Origin: Letharia columbiana
Lineage: Eukaryota > Ascomycota > Lecanoromycetes > Lecanorales > Parmeliaceae
Direction of reading: 5' to 3'
Assembly (NCBI RefSeq): GCF_014066305.1
Contig: NW_023501150.1
Span: 110,001-167,619, forward strand
Length of the DNA: 57,619 nt
Below are positions 22,141-34,641 of this stretch, one piece after another. The stretch's first letter is position 1. Each line of letters starts with the position of its first letter. The notes below the pieces were generated by a model. It saw only the letters and a program-made list of their open reading frames with translations, was not told the DNA's origin and made no database searches. The position numbers and the translations under genes are program-made.

Positions 22141-23237
22141 ATGCTCTCTCGTCTTCCACATGAAGTTCGCCTCAAGATCTTTCACCTTGTCTTTGCCCAG
22201 TCCGGGTGCCGAGAGGTCATCAGAGTGGAGGACACGGCAGAAGGGATCAGATACAAGTTTACCGACAAATACCATGAGCGCGATTACTCGGGGGCTGTTT
22301 GGTGCCTCGATGCTGCCGTCGTAGGATCGGGTGTTGCTGCCGCCGCTGCGGAAGCACTTTACCAGTCGAAAATCATGTTTGGTGTTGACGCCAAAGTGCT
22401 TTGTACTTTCCTCCAGAGCTGCCCTTTCTCGCTTGTAGTGGAGCCCGGCAAGTACATAAAGATGCTCCTTCTCTACATGGATGAAGATCCGAATTTCATC
22501 GGGGACGGAGTAGATGGACAAGCTTTACGCAAGGCGGATTGGGTCGACTTGGTATCGGACGCCGGCAACGATAGAACTACAAGATCAGGAAACCGGACTC
22601 AGCTCATGCGACAGTGCTGGAGAGCTATTCTAAACATGCCTAAGCTGATACGCTTCGAATTCTGTATAATGCCTTCACGAGGCAAGGCTTCCGCGGACGA
22701 CATTCAGCACTGGGAGATAAGGGACATCATTCCAATGCACTTCAGACTGTTCTGCAAGCACATTGATACCTCGATCTACTTCCGCACCTGGGAACTTTAC
22801 CAAGAGCCGACGAGCAATGCATTCGAAAAATGGTACTACCAGACTATACATGATAACGTTGATGATGATGGCTTTTACTCATCACAATTCGACCTCAGCG
22901 CGTGCATTCCCTATAGGTGGAGGGAGCCAACACATCAAGAGCGTGTTCAGGCTGATGACATGTTGGCGCGTCAAGACCGTGGGACTCTTGCCCCCAAAGA
23001 CCATGCAGTTCGCAACTATGATGCCTTGGATGAGCTATTGCACAGGTTGTATAATGACAAGGGTACGTTTATGATTCATTTTTTCTGTGCAGAGATGTTC
23101 GCTAACCCAACTTAGATTATGAGTACACAAGCAAGGGAAAAATCAAGCGAACGCGCAAGCATGCAGGCGGTGAAAAAACTATTGAGGCGGGCAGTCAGAA
23201 CAAACGTAGACGCCGGTCCTCGTCCTCCGCGCTTTGA
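22141..23237 (+). CDS. F-box/DUF7730-like protein with basic tail
   Basis: Two exons (22141-23062, 23116-23237) flank a 53-bp GT-AG intron and give 347 aa. The start MLSRLPHEVRLKIFHLVF is the F-box-like LP.E.R..I.. helix and decides the ATG. A middle segment (LVVEPGKYIKMLLLYMDED, RQCWRAILNMPKLIRFEF) fits the usual C-terminal fold of this fungal family. The second exon adds a strongly basic tail (KGKIKRTRKHAGG then KRRRRSSSSAL), a probable nuclear localisation signal. It lies 275 bp downstream of a related gene on the same strand, suggesting tandem duplication. Partners or substrates are unknown. Confidence 0.75.
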
Positions 23238-25579
23238 GATAGCTTGGGTGGTTTTTCAAGAACACATCCACCAGGGTTTCAGAGTGTCTCACTTCCAGCC
23301 TTTCTTCTCTCCAGTGTTTGCACTAAGGTGGCACTGAACTTATTAGATGCGATGAAGGCCCTCACCTGCACGGGGATAGCGCCTGTCGGCCGAAAACAAG
23401 AATTTACTTACCACGTTTGCATATATCGTAATAGGTCCGCTTGTCGTAAATGACTCAATGATTGCTACGCCTAGCCGCCTGTACATGAACACCTGTTTCC
23501 GACGAAGCTACCTTTATATCTCCTAACCTCCTTTTGGCTTTTCTCACCTCCTTCATCACCAGAATATTTAGGGCTTGCTCAATCTATTGGTGTGGCTAGA
23601 GCAGCCATAACTGTAATAATACATTCATGAACATGTTCCGGCTATGCTCATCAGCCGGTCTCTTCCTACACTGGGCAGTGTGCGATGGCCTTATCTTCAA
23701 CTCGTCGGAGACTTCACCGCTGGCCCTTCTGAGTAGGTAGTGATTGACTTTCATGTTCAGAGAAAGATGCTCCACTGCACACGATAACAGTAACACTCCT
23801 GCACTTCCCCAAATCGATCCATCATTGCAGTCCGATCCGGCTTCCAACTGCAACGCATTGTAAGCCGCACTGCCGGCCGAAATCGCTGTCTCCCAAAACG
23901 CCGTCGCGGCCGCCATGGAAGACCTGGCCTTCATGGACCAAAGCGCAGAGTTGCCCTCGACGCCCCTCTACACTTGATCGCTGTCCCAATACGACGTCTA
24001 TATCGACATCGTCTCCACTCGCGTACAGTGTAGTTTTACGGCCTGCAGACGACCGTGGAGATGATCGGCGGCGCCCCGGTGGCTTTCCCGCCCCGTTCTG
24101 GCAGACTCTCTTGGCGGCAGTGTTGTCAGGGCAGAGTCAAATTCGCGCATCGGACACGGATGTCCAACGCCACGCTTTTCAAACCCTCTTTGGACGCGAG
24201 CGCCGGGGGTGCCTCAGGTGGAGCTGGCGGGTCGGATGCCATGCTCTTAACAACTAGTCCTAACATTTCAACCATCATCGATCGTTCGAATCTGGAACTA
24301 ACGACGCCCTTGAATGCCCCCCAACTCGAGGTCGTCCCCACGTACAACGGTCCCCCGATGATGAGCAATAAGGTCTTCACCACAGCGCTGTCCGTAATGG
24401 TCCTGGTCGCCGAAAAAAGGCCCGGAGCAAGCTTGTCTGGGCTATCAAGCGGATGAGTATGACATGATACCGATTTGAGACGCATAGGCGATCTTTGTCG
24501 AAGTATCGTTCGTTGATTAAAACGTTGGGGATTTTGACGCGGTGGACGGTGGCGAAGAATGGGTTTGGTGAGGTCGATGTCGAATTGAGGAGGGATGGGG
24601 TCGTGATTGGGATTGGGAGGCTGAAGAAAGGTAGTCTCGGTTTGGCAAGCCTGTAGAAATTGGATTTGGCGAATTAATTGAAGTTTTCGAATAGTAGTTG
24701 TGTGCCTAGGAGCGACTTTTGTAGAGTCTTCTGGGTGCAATGCCGTTGGTCGAGCATCGTTGAGAAAGGGAATACCGTTTATTCTGCATTCTGATCTGGT
24801 GTGAAATTCTCTGAATAGCTGGCTGGGTAAAGAGCTTTTATTTCACCATTCAGTGTACTGACAGTCTAGGTCGAGAAGCTTCCCCAATCTAGGCTCGGTC
24901 GAGGCATTCCGCCAGCTTTCGACCTTTAACAAGTCACAGGCCGGTCCCCAACCCTTACATTCATCATTGATGAGGTGCACAAAACGCTACATGACACATT
25001 GCTCTCATGTTATCCCTAGGTCACCAAATTATAGACCCGAGGGTCTACAGGGAGAGAGTAGGAATGGGTCATTGCCTGTACTAGTACAATGGCATTGCTG
25101 GAGAGAGCTGGGTTGCAACTGGTAGTCGGCATATCGAATACGCATGAAAGCACTGACAAAGGAAAGAAGGTAGCGCAGAGGTTGGTATTCATATTCGCAC
25201 GAAAGCTTCATGGGTGATGAATGGGGGAGGGGTAAGGTGGAATGGAGAAAGAAAGGAAAATGGTTTGAGTTTTCCCCTCTGTCCGATCGGTCTTCCTCGC
25301 CACCTTATTCTTTTGACTTACTCTCGCAGTCTTTCCTATTCGATCTCGAAGAGTTCATGTTTCCTGATGTGAGTGGAACTATCGACAGTTGTAGCGCGGT
25401 AGCCCCAAAGGCACGTTTCCCTGTTGAGCGTCTTTTGCTCAGATGTTCCGAGGCTGGCGGACAGAAGAAGGCCATGGCTCTACGCTTTCTTGACTACCAC
25501 TAGCTAACGCGCGAGGACAAGCAAGAATTATACGAAATGTATCCGCAATACCGGAGCATGAACCCCGTCCTGACAATTA
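23238..25579. other. 2.3-kb region without an intact gene
   Basis: On the minus strand, frames at 24126-24480 (SATRTITDSAVVKTLLLIIGG) and 23596-23934 (MAAATAFWETAISAGSAAYN) look like fragments of one degraded membrane-protein gene in different frames with stops between. I could not reconstruct or name it. The remainder shows nothing recognisable. Confidence 0.35.
23596..24480 (-). pseudogene. Possible remnant of a membrane-protein gene
   Basis: Two protein-like stretches on the minus strand are separated by stops and a frame change. The upstream part contains a hydrophobic VVKTLLLIIGGPL and the downstream part a helix-rich FWETAISAGSAAYNALQLE. Together they suggest a decayed gene of an unidentified fungal membrane protein. 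Evidence is composition and hydrophobicity only. Confidence 0.25.
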
Positions 25580-27527
25580 TCAGAACCCGCCCTTCTCTTG
25601 TGCCTTTTTTACCATCCCCATCGTGCCCTTTACCCACCCCATAGCTGTACTCGGCTTCCCCATGCTACCTTCCGCCTCCTTGCCATTCTGATCTCTCCAC
25701 ACTCCGTCATCTACACCAGCCTTCCCATAGGTCGCCGTGTTTTGGTTACGTTCAATTCCTTCTCGCCACTTCCGACACATCTCCTCACTATCGATCATGA
25801 CATTGATCTCCTGGCTGTGGTACCAGCTCTGTGTATCCTGGTTCCCCGATCCTTGGATACCGATGTGGCCGTCAGCTATGAGCAACTTCACATGGCAGCT
25901 GCGAGCCTTGAAATTGTGGTGGATTGGATGGTCTTGATCTTTGCCAACGTAGTAACAGACGTGAAGGAGCTTGCGCTCAGGCTCGCTGAGAGAGTCTACG
26001 AGTTTGCCGGCAAACATTTCGTTGGTACCGCCCTGGCCGGGCATGATCTCACCAGCGTCATTGTAGCCGAGGCAGACATAGTAGGTGATCTCGATGCCTC
26101 TCTTCAGAGCGGCGGTGAGAGCGGAATGGAGCTGGGTGGCGTTTAGATCTGGTGTCTGGATAAAGACGGAGGACCTTGCATTGCGAATGCAGGACAGCCA
26201 AGCTTCATTCTGAGGCACAAATACATTTCCGTTGTTGGGTTCTCCATAGGGAGGTCGAGAGACAAGTGCGATTGGGAAAGGCGTGGGAGTGGAAATAGGA
26301 ATATATGGTGTGAACTCATCACCGTCGGGTATCTCTGGCGCCGTTGGGCCAATGGGCTTAGTGCATGCTAGGTTGAGCTGCCTGTTCGTGGCTTGAAGGC
26401 GTGACTCATTGGGCTTGGCCGAGTAGCATGATTGCATCCGAGTGATTTCACCCGCCATGTCCGAATCATAATGCGGGTCGCCGGGCATATGCTCTGGGAG
26501 CTGTGCCGCCTGACCGTCCAGAACAATTTGGTGTTGTTCTCGCGCAGGCTCTCGGTCTGTGAATAAGCCTTCGCTGGCTTGGTTGGTGGGAAGGCCGCCT
26601 GCGGTAGCAGGAGCATTAGCGCTTGGTGGTGGGGTCTTGAAAGCATTGCCCCATGTAACGAGGGCAGTGTCGTAGATGGAATCAACGATAGGGCCTTCAA
26701 AATGTGTCATCATTTCCACGTTGTCGTTGTCTTCCATGTTGTTGCTTTCGATAATGGCAACCTTCCTATCCACGACCATGAACTTCGCATGGAGAGTTCC
26801 GAGCAAAGGCTTGTGGAAGTTGATGACTTCAAAGTCGATATGCGGAATCTCTTCCGGCTTCGGCAGTTGGATTTTTTCACTGGTTTCCCTTAGCCCCCAA
26901 TACTTTGGGAATTGCCTCATGCATAGAGAAAGCTTACCCTGAGTACACTTCTGGTTTGACTGGCTGGCGATTGTTGATGAACTGGGCAGCGCCGGCCTTA
27001 TCATACATGACCTTGACGACCACGCGCTCACCGCGCTGACCAGCTCTCCTAGAAAGTTCCTTCAAGGCATCGCTTACCAGGTGAACGGCAACAGATGGCG
27101 ACCAAGAGCAAGTGATCAAGAAGACTTCCCTCTCCGCCCTTACTATAAGATTGGACATGTGGCGGACGATATCAGCAAGTGGGGCAATGACGGTCAATGG
27201 CATGGTGCCGTAGCTGCCCATCAATGGCGGCGAGACCATGCCACCCAAGGCGTCCGCGTCGAGAGAAGATAGCACATCATTCCAAACTCTCAAGAAGAAC
27301 TCACTTGGCGGCGAGGGACCCCATTTCCCACATTGCAGCGCCCGCTCGAGATCTGCAACTGAAGCAGAGGGCCGGTCGACTCCGGGGAAGTCATGCTTCG
27401 TAGCAGGCTTTGTGGTGCCATAGAGTCGTTTGGCGATTTCTGTAGGCGCCTCTGGTGGGTTTTTGGCGAACTCGGAGCTCACAGTCGGCGTCTCTTGGCA
27501 AAGCTTGAATACGTGAGCGGAGACCAT
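25580..27527 (-). CDS. Phospholipase D superfamily protein with two HKD motifs
   Basis: Two minus-strand exons (27527-26938, 26879-25580) flank a 58-bp intron and give 629 aa. Both catalytic HKD motifs are intact: HAKFMVVD at about residues 227-234 followed by IIESNNMEDND, and HVKLLIAD at about 526-533 followed by IQGSGNQD. This two-half layout is that of the phospholipase D/phosphatidyl-transferase superfamily, which acts on phosphodiester bonds through a covalent His intermediate. The N-terminus has no signal peptide. The region between the halves is Pro/Ala-rich and longer than in bacterial cardiolipin synthases. Substrate (phospholipid or other) cannot be fixed. The first ATG at 27527 is used; an earlier in-frame GTG is ignored. 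Confidence 0.9.
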
Positions 27528-29119
27528 TGTCACGTTTCAGTAGGCGCGAAATGTATTTGAGAGATCCTATGGGCAGGATATACAATGTATAGACAAGGCT
27601 TCGCTCTCCGCAGTGAGCTGAAGCTGATAGGAGAAGGGCAGGTGTATATTGAAGGGTTGATGGTAGGAGTAAGCATAAAGCAACCAGATAGTGGGGGTTG
27701 CCTCAGTTCCTCAGACGTGCTAAGCTCGCTAGGCCTCTTCGGGTTAGCTTCCGGTTGCCAAGCCCCATCAGTTTAGCACCTTCTGCTTAAAAGGTGCCCA
27801 CGAAATCATAAGATACTTTTGCCTAGATAACGTGACTGAGGTAGAATTCCACTAATCAAGGTTCGGACGATTAGCGTGTGCAGAAATAGACCCTTAAGGT
27901 ACAAATCTTGGCGCTAGGACAATCGCAACTCCCTCACCGAACCAAGCATGGGTGACTAGCTACATCATCCCACGTTCCTCATTCTACATGACAGGGGTCA
28001 GCCCGCCCCTCTCTCCCCCTCAAAAAAGGAAAAAAACCCCCCCCCCCCTCTAAAAAAAAAAGGGCCCCCCCCCCCCCACACCTCCTCACGCCCAAAAGCA
28101 GCAACGACTTCCTCCTCCTTAACTCTCGCCATTTGTTTCTGCCCTCCGCCTATGTACCGTCGAGGATATCATTCGCCGTCGCCTCATGTGTATGCTCCGA
28201 CACGTCCTCAAGCGTATACCCTAGCGCCTTCTACTCCTCCTGTCCGAAGCTCGATGTTCATGGCTGTGCCGGAAGAGATGGGAAGACATTCAAGTCTCAA
28301 TGGCAGCGGACCAGGGCATTGATGGCTCTTGGCGGCAGCATGTGTAATTTGGTCTTCAAGATTTATGTGTATATCCTCCTGATCAAGATCCCTTTCCAAT
28401 TCGCGTATTCCCGCCTCAAACATATATCCTCTCAGTGCACTATGCTTGAAATATTTTCCTCCACATCGACTGCTCCTGACAGCATAACGCAATCCAGTGT
28501 AGACGAAGCTCCTTATTGTGACCATGCCCGCCTCTTTGACCAGCTTTTTCACTTCGGCATCTCTTCGTCAAAGTCCTTCAGAGCGTCGACCGATGTCCGC
28601 ATAGGCCTCACTCCCAAAGGAACCAAACCATCTCTTTTTGCATAGCCCATGGCTGATGTTCAAAGTCATTGACAAGAGTCTTCGACGGCAGAGTGGAGCT
28701 TGTAGGGGGCCCTTTTCAGGTGAAATGGTCGCGGCGAGTGATACATGAATAGGCGTCCTTGGATGTCATAGATGATTTCTACGCAGTAATGCACGTCGTC
28801 GAAAATAGCATCAGGTCTTCACCGAAGAAGTAGAGAGTAGATGGTTGTGGAACGTATGGGCCGAGGTAAGCGCCTTCTATCGATGATTTCGGAAGACATT
28901 TCGAAAGACCAAGGACTGGGTAAGCGAGGCATGAAGAGATTTCTAATGCGACGAAGGAAGCAATGGAATTGAGGTATGTGGAAAGAATCGAGAACCCGGT
29001 TGGGCTGTATGCCTCGGTGAGGGAGTTGCGGTCCGGTTATGGATGACCTTTTGCCGGTAGCTCCCGTGGTTAAGTGGCAATTACTCCGTAGCACCACCCT
29101 AGTTCCAGGGCCAGCAGCG
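27528..29119. other. Intergenic region before the hAT element
   Basis: This includes a C-run/A-run low-complexity patch at about 28021-28080. A minus-strand frame at 28208-28552 (KKLVKEAGMVTIRSFVYTG) might be a gene fragment but lacks an ATG start and a known domain. Confidence 0.35.
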
Positions 29120-29127
29120 CCAAGAAT

Positions 29128-32100
29128 TAGCGCTTTAAATAGCCCCGCCTCGGGGCTAGGCTAGGCTGAGGCGGGGCTAATCAGCCTAGCCTCAGCCCGA
29201 GGGCTCTGATTGGCTAGCCCGCCTTAGCCCCGACTTGCCGGGCCGGCTAACTCTACTTAGCCTTCTTTATTTTAATAGACCTATATTTCTTTATAAGAAT
29301 ATAGAATTATAAATTTCTTTATTCTCTTTATTCTCTAAATATATTCTATTAATAACGCCCTCTATATAGTTGCTATTATAGATCCTATAAATCATTATAA
29401 TACTACGCTATATTCTACTAAAAGCGCGATTATTAATAAAGACGATTATGTTTATAAATAGTCTAAGAAATAGCTAGCTATCGAAATAAATAATATCGCG
29501 CTAGAAAGTCGTTTAACGATTTATAGTAAGAAGTACGTCTAAATAAAGAACTTAATATACTTTTCAAAAATTATAAAGAGCTTAAAGATATAAGAATACG
29601 ACTTAGAGGTTATTAAGTTAGATATATTAAAGAAGTTCTAGCTTTATAAGTATTATAAGTCTATTATATCTTAATTATATTAAAATCATCTAACGCTTCT
29701 TTCTATAAGCTATAAGTATTATAAAAAAGATAAATATCTTTATTTAAGTACTAGATTCTTATAGAAAATAATCGACTATCTTTAGAAGTACTCGCGCCTT
29801 AATATTATAAATAAGAAGACTTTAAATTCTATCGCTTAACGCTTCTACGATTATCTAGTAACTATAAAATACGTCTCGATTTAAGAGTCTTATAAGCCTA
29901 GATCTCGTAGAAAAGATAAAATATTTCTTTATTCGGTGAATTATTACTATATATATCGCGTTTTCTATATATAGTAATTAGTTCTTTAGAGACTTGCTAA
30001 GACTATTTTCGAAGATATTTATAGAGTATCTATCGACTTCTAGCTCTATCATTCGCGATTAGATTATAACGACCTATCTAGAGCATTAAAAAGTTATTAA
30101 AGAGATACTCTATAAGAGTAGAAGCAATATATACCTCTTATTCGACTTATAAATCTTTAAGAATAATCTCGCTCTTATTACTATTATAAGTCATTTCATC
30201 GATAATAATAATAATTCTCGCACTATTCTTCTAGTAATTAGACGTATATAAGATATATACTTCGATAAAAATATAGCTTAGCAAGTAATTACGGTTATTT
30301 AGAACTATAATATAATTAATTATCTCGAATACTTCGTTCTTAATAATATAGAGTTTAATAATATATGCGTTAATATCGTTCTTAAGATATTATATCCTAA
30401 ACTTCGAAAATGAGATCGTCGACTATATTATCTTAATTATATTATTAATCTTATTATCTAAGCACTCCTCTTTAGCTATAATCCTAACGCCTTTATTATA
30501 GAGATTCTTATCGCTAAGAAATTAAAATATAAATAAAAGATCCTAGATCTATAAAGGAAATGCGATTCTATTAAGAAACTCTATAACATCGTTAAATTTA
30601 TTCGCCTTACTTCTCAAAGACGCGAAAAATTTAATGCGATTAAGTATACTACTTTCGAATTAATCCTCGAAACTATTAAAGATCTTATAGTGAAATTAGA
30701 TAACGCGACTCGATGAAATTTAGTTTATATTATAATCGAACGAGTAATTCGACTACGTTATAAGATTAACTATTTCTATATCGAGTTATCGAGTATTAGA
30801 AGTCTATAAAGAAATCTTTAAATAATAATAACGATAACTTAATTAAGAACGATACGCTTTTATATAACGATTAAAAAGTATTAATATAGATTTTAGCATT
30901 TATTAAGTCTTTTAAGAAGACTATCGCTTAACTCGAAGGTAACGTAAAGATAGATATTTATAATAGACTATAAGAGTATTTATTTACTATAAAGTATCTA
31001 ACTTAGTAATTAAAAGAGTATTAAAAAGATTACGATGCTTTTACGTAGTTAAAAATCTACGCTATTATAAAGTATAAACATCTTTTTTATTATTTAAATA
31101 ATTGTATGGCAAAGCTTAAAAAGTATTAAGGTCTTATTAATAAGTTATCTACTTATATCGCTGCAGTTATTATATATTTTATAAAGAGATAGAAATGAAT
31201 TAAGCTAAATACTTCTATATTATTAAGCTTTACGATAATTATAATATAAGTAATATAAGATACTTAGTATAAGGATAAAGATACTTCTTAAATAACGTTA
31301 AATCCTATAATTCTTATCTTCTTCTCCTTCTCCTCGCGTGACTATACGGCGTTTAATTAATTTCTTAATATATTAGATAAAGATATCGTCTTTAGTAAAG
31401 ATAGTTATATAATCTATTATCAGCTCGATAATCGTATTAATAAGAAGAATTATCTAGACTCTAATATTATCGACTAATAAAAGAAGTATAATTATAAGAA
31501 TATAATAAGATTTAAATGAAATATACTTGCTATATCGACTATGTTTATAGAATATAAGCGAGTCTTTAATAGTATAAAACGTCTACTTACGTCTATTAGA
31601 AGCTTATTAAAGAATAATATTATTAAGACCTCTAAGTATCTTAGAATATAGATCTTATAAGATATTAAGGCGTTATAGATAGTTTCGATATCTAATACTT
31701 TTAATACTTAGTTAAATCTACTACTATAAAACTAGTATCTAATTCGATTAATTCTCGAATATAGTTAATTTAGACTTATTTTATATTTAGTTAATTTAAC
31801 TTCTTTTATTATTTAACTAACTATCCTCTATTAAGCTATCTTCTCACTAAAATATATTCTTATCTCTTTATTATTCTAGCTAATTAGTTATAGATATCTT
31901 TCTTCTTATTCTTTCTCTTTCTCCTCTATATTATATCGAGTTATTATCGATAGTATAGACTAATAAGAGATAATTCTAAAGCTTTATTCTATAGGTCCAT
32001 TTATAACTATATCTCTCTCTTACTCGCGTACTAAGATCTATTAATAAGACGTTTAATAAGATATTTCTAATATAATTTAACTCTTTATAAATGTAATATA

Positions 32101-32393
32101 TAGGGAGTACAGTCATAGAGCCTCGTTACCACTAAATTTTTGCGAGGAAAGCTCGATAGAGAGATTTTATTAAAAATTCCATATCTATCTATATAGTTTG
32201 CTGCGACGCTAGAGGTCTAGCGTTGCTAAGCCTGATTTTTAGTGGTTAGAAATCACTAGATCCGCCTAGACTAGCTCAGCCCTAGCCAGACTACCCCGTA
32301 GCCCCGCCCCGCCCTAGCCCTCTCTCTCTCAAGTTAGCCCTAGCCCTAGCCTGAGGCCCATGGCTGGGCGGGGCGGGGCTGATTAAAGCGCTG
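29128..32393. mobile_element. hAT-type DNA transposon, interior destroyed by RIP
   Basis: The ends are TAGCGCTTTAA (29128) and, on the opposite strand at 32393, CAGCGCTTTAA; both are followed shortly by AGCCCCGCC. An exact 8-bp direct repeat CCAAGAAT flanks them (29120-29127 and 32394-32401). An 8-bp target duplication, Y-A-G-starting inverted ends and a 3.27-kb length are hallmarks of the hAT superfamily. Subterminal ~140-bp zones are GC-rich and packed with CTAGCC/AGCCCTAGCC motifs, plausible transposase-binding arrays. From ~29270 to ~32110 the interior is AT-rich and nearly free of CA/TG, so any transposase gene is erased. The only end mismatch (T versus C) is itself a RIP-type C to T change. 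Confidence 0.88.
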
Positions 32394-32401
32394 CCAAGAA
32401 T

Positions 32402-33040
32402 AAAGTAAGATTACCTTCAATTTTTGCACACACGCTACTCTGAGAGCCGCAACTCTAAATCAGCCTTAATCACCCGTCACTCTGACTGAAGACCCTGAAA
32501 TGGTGGCCTGGAGTCAATAAATTGATAATATACATATGTTATATCTCAGGAGACAGGGTTGAATACAGTCTTTGACGGAAAACAGCGGGAACGATCTATC
32601 CTATTCCTCTATAATTAGTTGTTATGGTGGTGAGCCGCACTCCAGTGACCATGATCCTGGGAGAGGGCAGCCCCACGGCTGTCTACACAGAGCTCTTGCA
32701 CTCTGCAACTTGGGAGCTGATTCTGGGGATGGGAAGAGGTAATAACCGCTGATGGCCTGCAGATGATTTCCCTTGGATGTTAGATGATGGATGCCCTTTG
32801 GAGCAATAGGTACGTAGAGCGGAGTAAATAAAACGTTCTATAATCGTTAAAACAATCCCGATTTTTAATTTCTCCGACTTCCCTATGTCTCGAAGCAGAA
32901 TAAAACTAACACCATTGTGACCATTAACCTGACTGCTGGCCTTCGAAAACCAGCTCTTACGCGTCATGGGTTCCACCAACGGTACGCCTGGCTTACAAGC
33001 CAATGGCTGATCACTATCAAGTGCTGACTTGCTCGTAGAG
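32402..33040. other. Intergenic between hAT element and P450nor pseudogene
   Basis: No gene recognised; probable promoter side of the P450 pseudogene. Confidence 0.35.
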
Positions 33041-33433
33041 ATGCCTCAGTTTCCCTTCGCTCGCCACGAGAAATACAAATCACCCCGGGAGAATGAGAAA
33101 TTGTGCCACAATGCTCCTGTATCCAAAGCCAAGCTCTTCGATAGAACCGAGGTTTGGATGGTCTGGAAGCATAAAGACGTGTGTGAAGCGTTGGAGTCGA
33201 ACAAGCCATCCGTCGTAAGCTCTAAGAAGCCGATCTTCACTCAAGAATGTTGCTTCCTTTGATCGCTCATACCTTTCTAGGACCGTAGAACTCCTGGGAA
33301 CCCTAAGATTCACGAAGGTGGCGGTTTGCTAAAGGTCAAAGACTTAATAATGTTGTGAACATGGATGACCCGGACCACAAGAACCAAAGGCGAGAGATGG
33401 TCCCTAGACTTTCGCGCAAATCTAACCATATCG

Positions 33434-34104
33434 GGGCGAATTACATTTTCATACCCTAAACTATGGGATTCTTACAAATTCATACCCCATCTTACATGTT
33501 CATACCCCAATGGGGTATGAATTTGTAAGATACCATTAACAGGGGTATGATTTTGTAAGATACCATTAATAGGGGTATGATTTTGTAAGTTGCCATCTAT
33601 AGGGCGGGTTGGTGTTAGGAATTATTCCTCTGGGGGCTCTGTGAGGCCCCTTAGGGGTGTCTGCAGCGTGAAGTGTGAACACCCCTATTTAACCCTTTAG
33701 CGGTAACTCGGGTTACTAACAATTGGGGTAGATAGCCTGAAACACCCTAAAATACCCTTCTAATGATTTATAGGTATAGGGATGTTGTGTTAGCAACTCA
33801 GCTAAAAAAGCTTGGTCTCGGGGGTGTCTGCGCTTGACAGCCAGACACTCCTATTTGGACCTAAATAGGGCCCCGTAGGGCTCCCGTAGGGACGTCGCAG
33901 GGCCCCCGTGAGGGCTGCTGCTAACATGTTAATGGTATCTTACATTTTCATACCCCAAGAAATGGTAACTTACAAATTCATACCCCAAAGACTGGCAACT
34001 TACAAATTCATACCCCATTTTTTTGGTGAGGGGTATGAAAATGTAAGATGGGGTATGAATTTGTAAGAATCCCATAGTTTGGGGTATGAATTTGTAATTT
34101 GCCC
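33434..34104. mobile_element. Mutator-like foldback element, copy 1 (671 bp)
   Basis: The ends are GGGCGAATTACA and, inverted, GGGCAAATTACA; a perfect 10-bp target duplication AACCATATCG flanks them (33424-33433, 34105-34114). Each terminus holds six copies of an 18-bp motif, GGGGTATGAATTTGTAAG, three in one orientation and three inverted, so each end can fold on itself and on the other end. The interior has two related hairpin-forming GGGGTGTCTGC blocks but no coding frame. TSD length and long repetitive inverted ends fit a non-autonomous Mutator-like (MULE) element. Confidence 0.85.
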
Positions 34105-34641
34105 AACCATATCGCAACTCGAAAACATGCTTGAGAGCTCATTCAAACCCGAAGCTGTCGCCAAGATGCGTCCGACGTTGTAGATAACGGTTAATCAGAT
34201 TCTTGATAACATGATCAAGAAGGACTGTAAGAAACCGGTTTATTTGGTTGAGGAATGCACAACACGAGTAAGCAATTTTCAAATCGGCTAATAGCGCCCG
34301 AGACGACCAGAGAGAGCTCCCTGACCATTTGTGAAGATAATATACCGAGTGCTTGACGTTTCGGAAGAAGATATCGGTTCTTTGACTCATCACAGCGAGG
34401 TCCGCACTGGTACAAGCCGAAAAGCCCAAAATTCCACCAGGTAAGTCCTTATACCCTCAGCTGGGAAGTCTTCAGAGACTGGTAGCCGTACAAACAGCAA
34501 TTTGAAGAAGTATATGCACAAGCTGGTAAAGAAGAGGATCCAGAAACTCCAAGATGATCTGGTCAGCAAGCTTGCGACGGAGCAGGTAAGTCTATAGCCT
34601 TCAAGAAGTTCCAATTTTTATCTTGTAGACTAACATCAGCC

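Noticed and set aside
28208..28552. 114-aa minus-strand frame
   Set aside because: No ATG at the start, a frame break upstream and no recognised family; perhaps a fragment, not called.
33505..33540. CRISPR-like or riboswitch-like palindromic array
   Set aside because: The repeated 18-bp motifs alternate orientation, lie at transposon ends with target duplications, and the host is a fungus.
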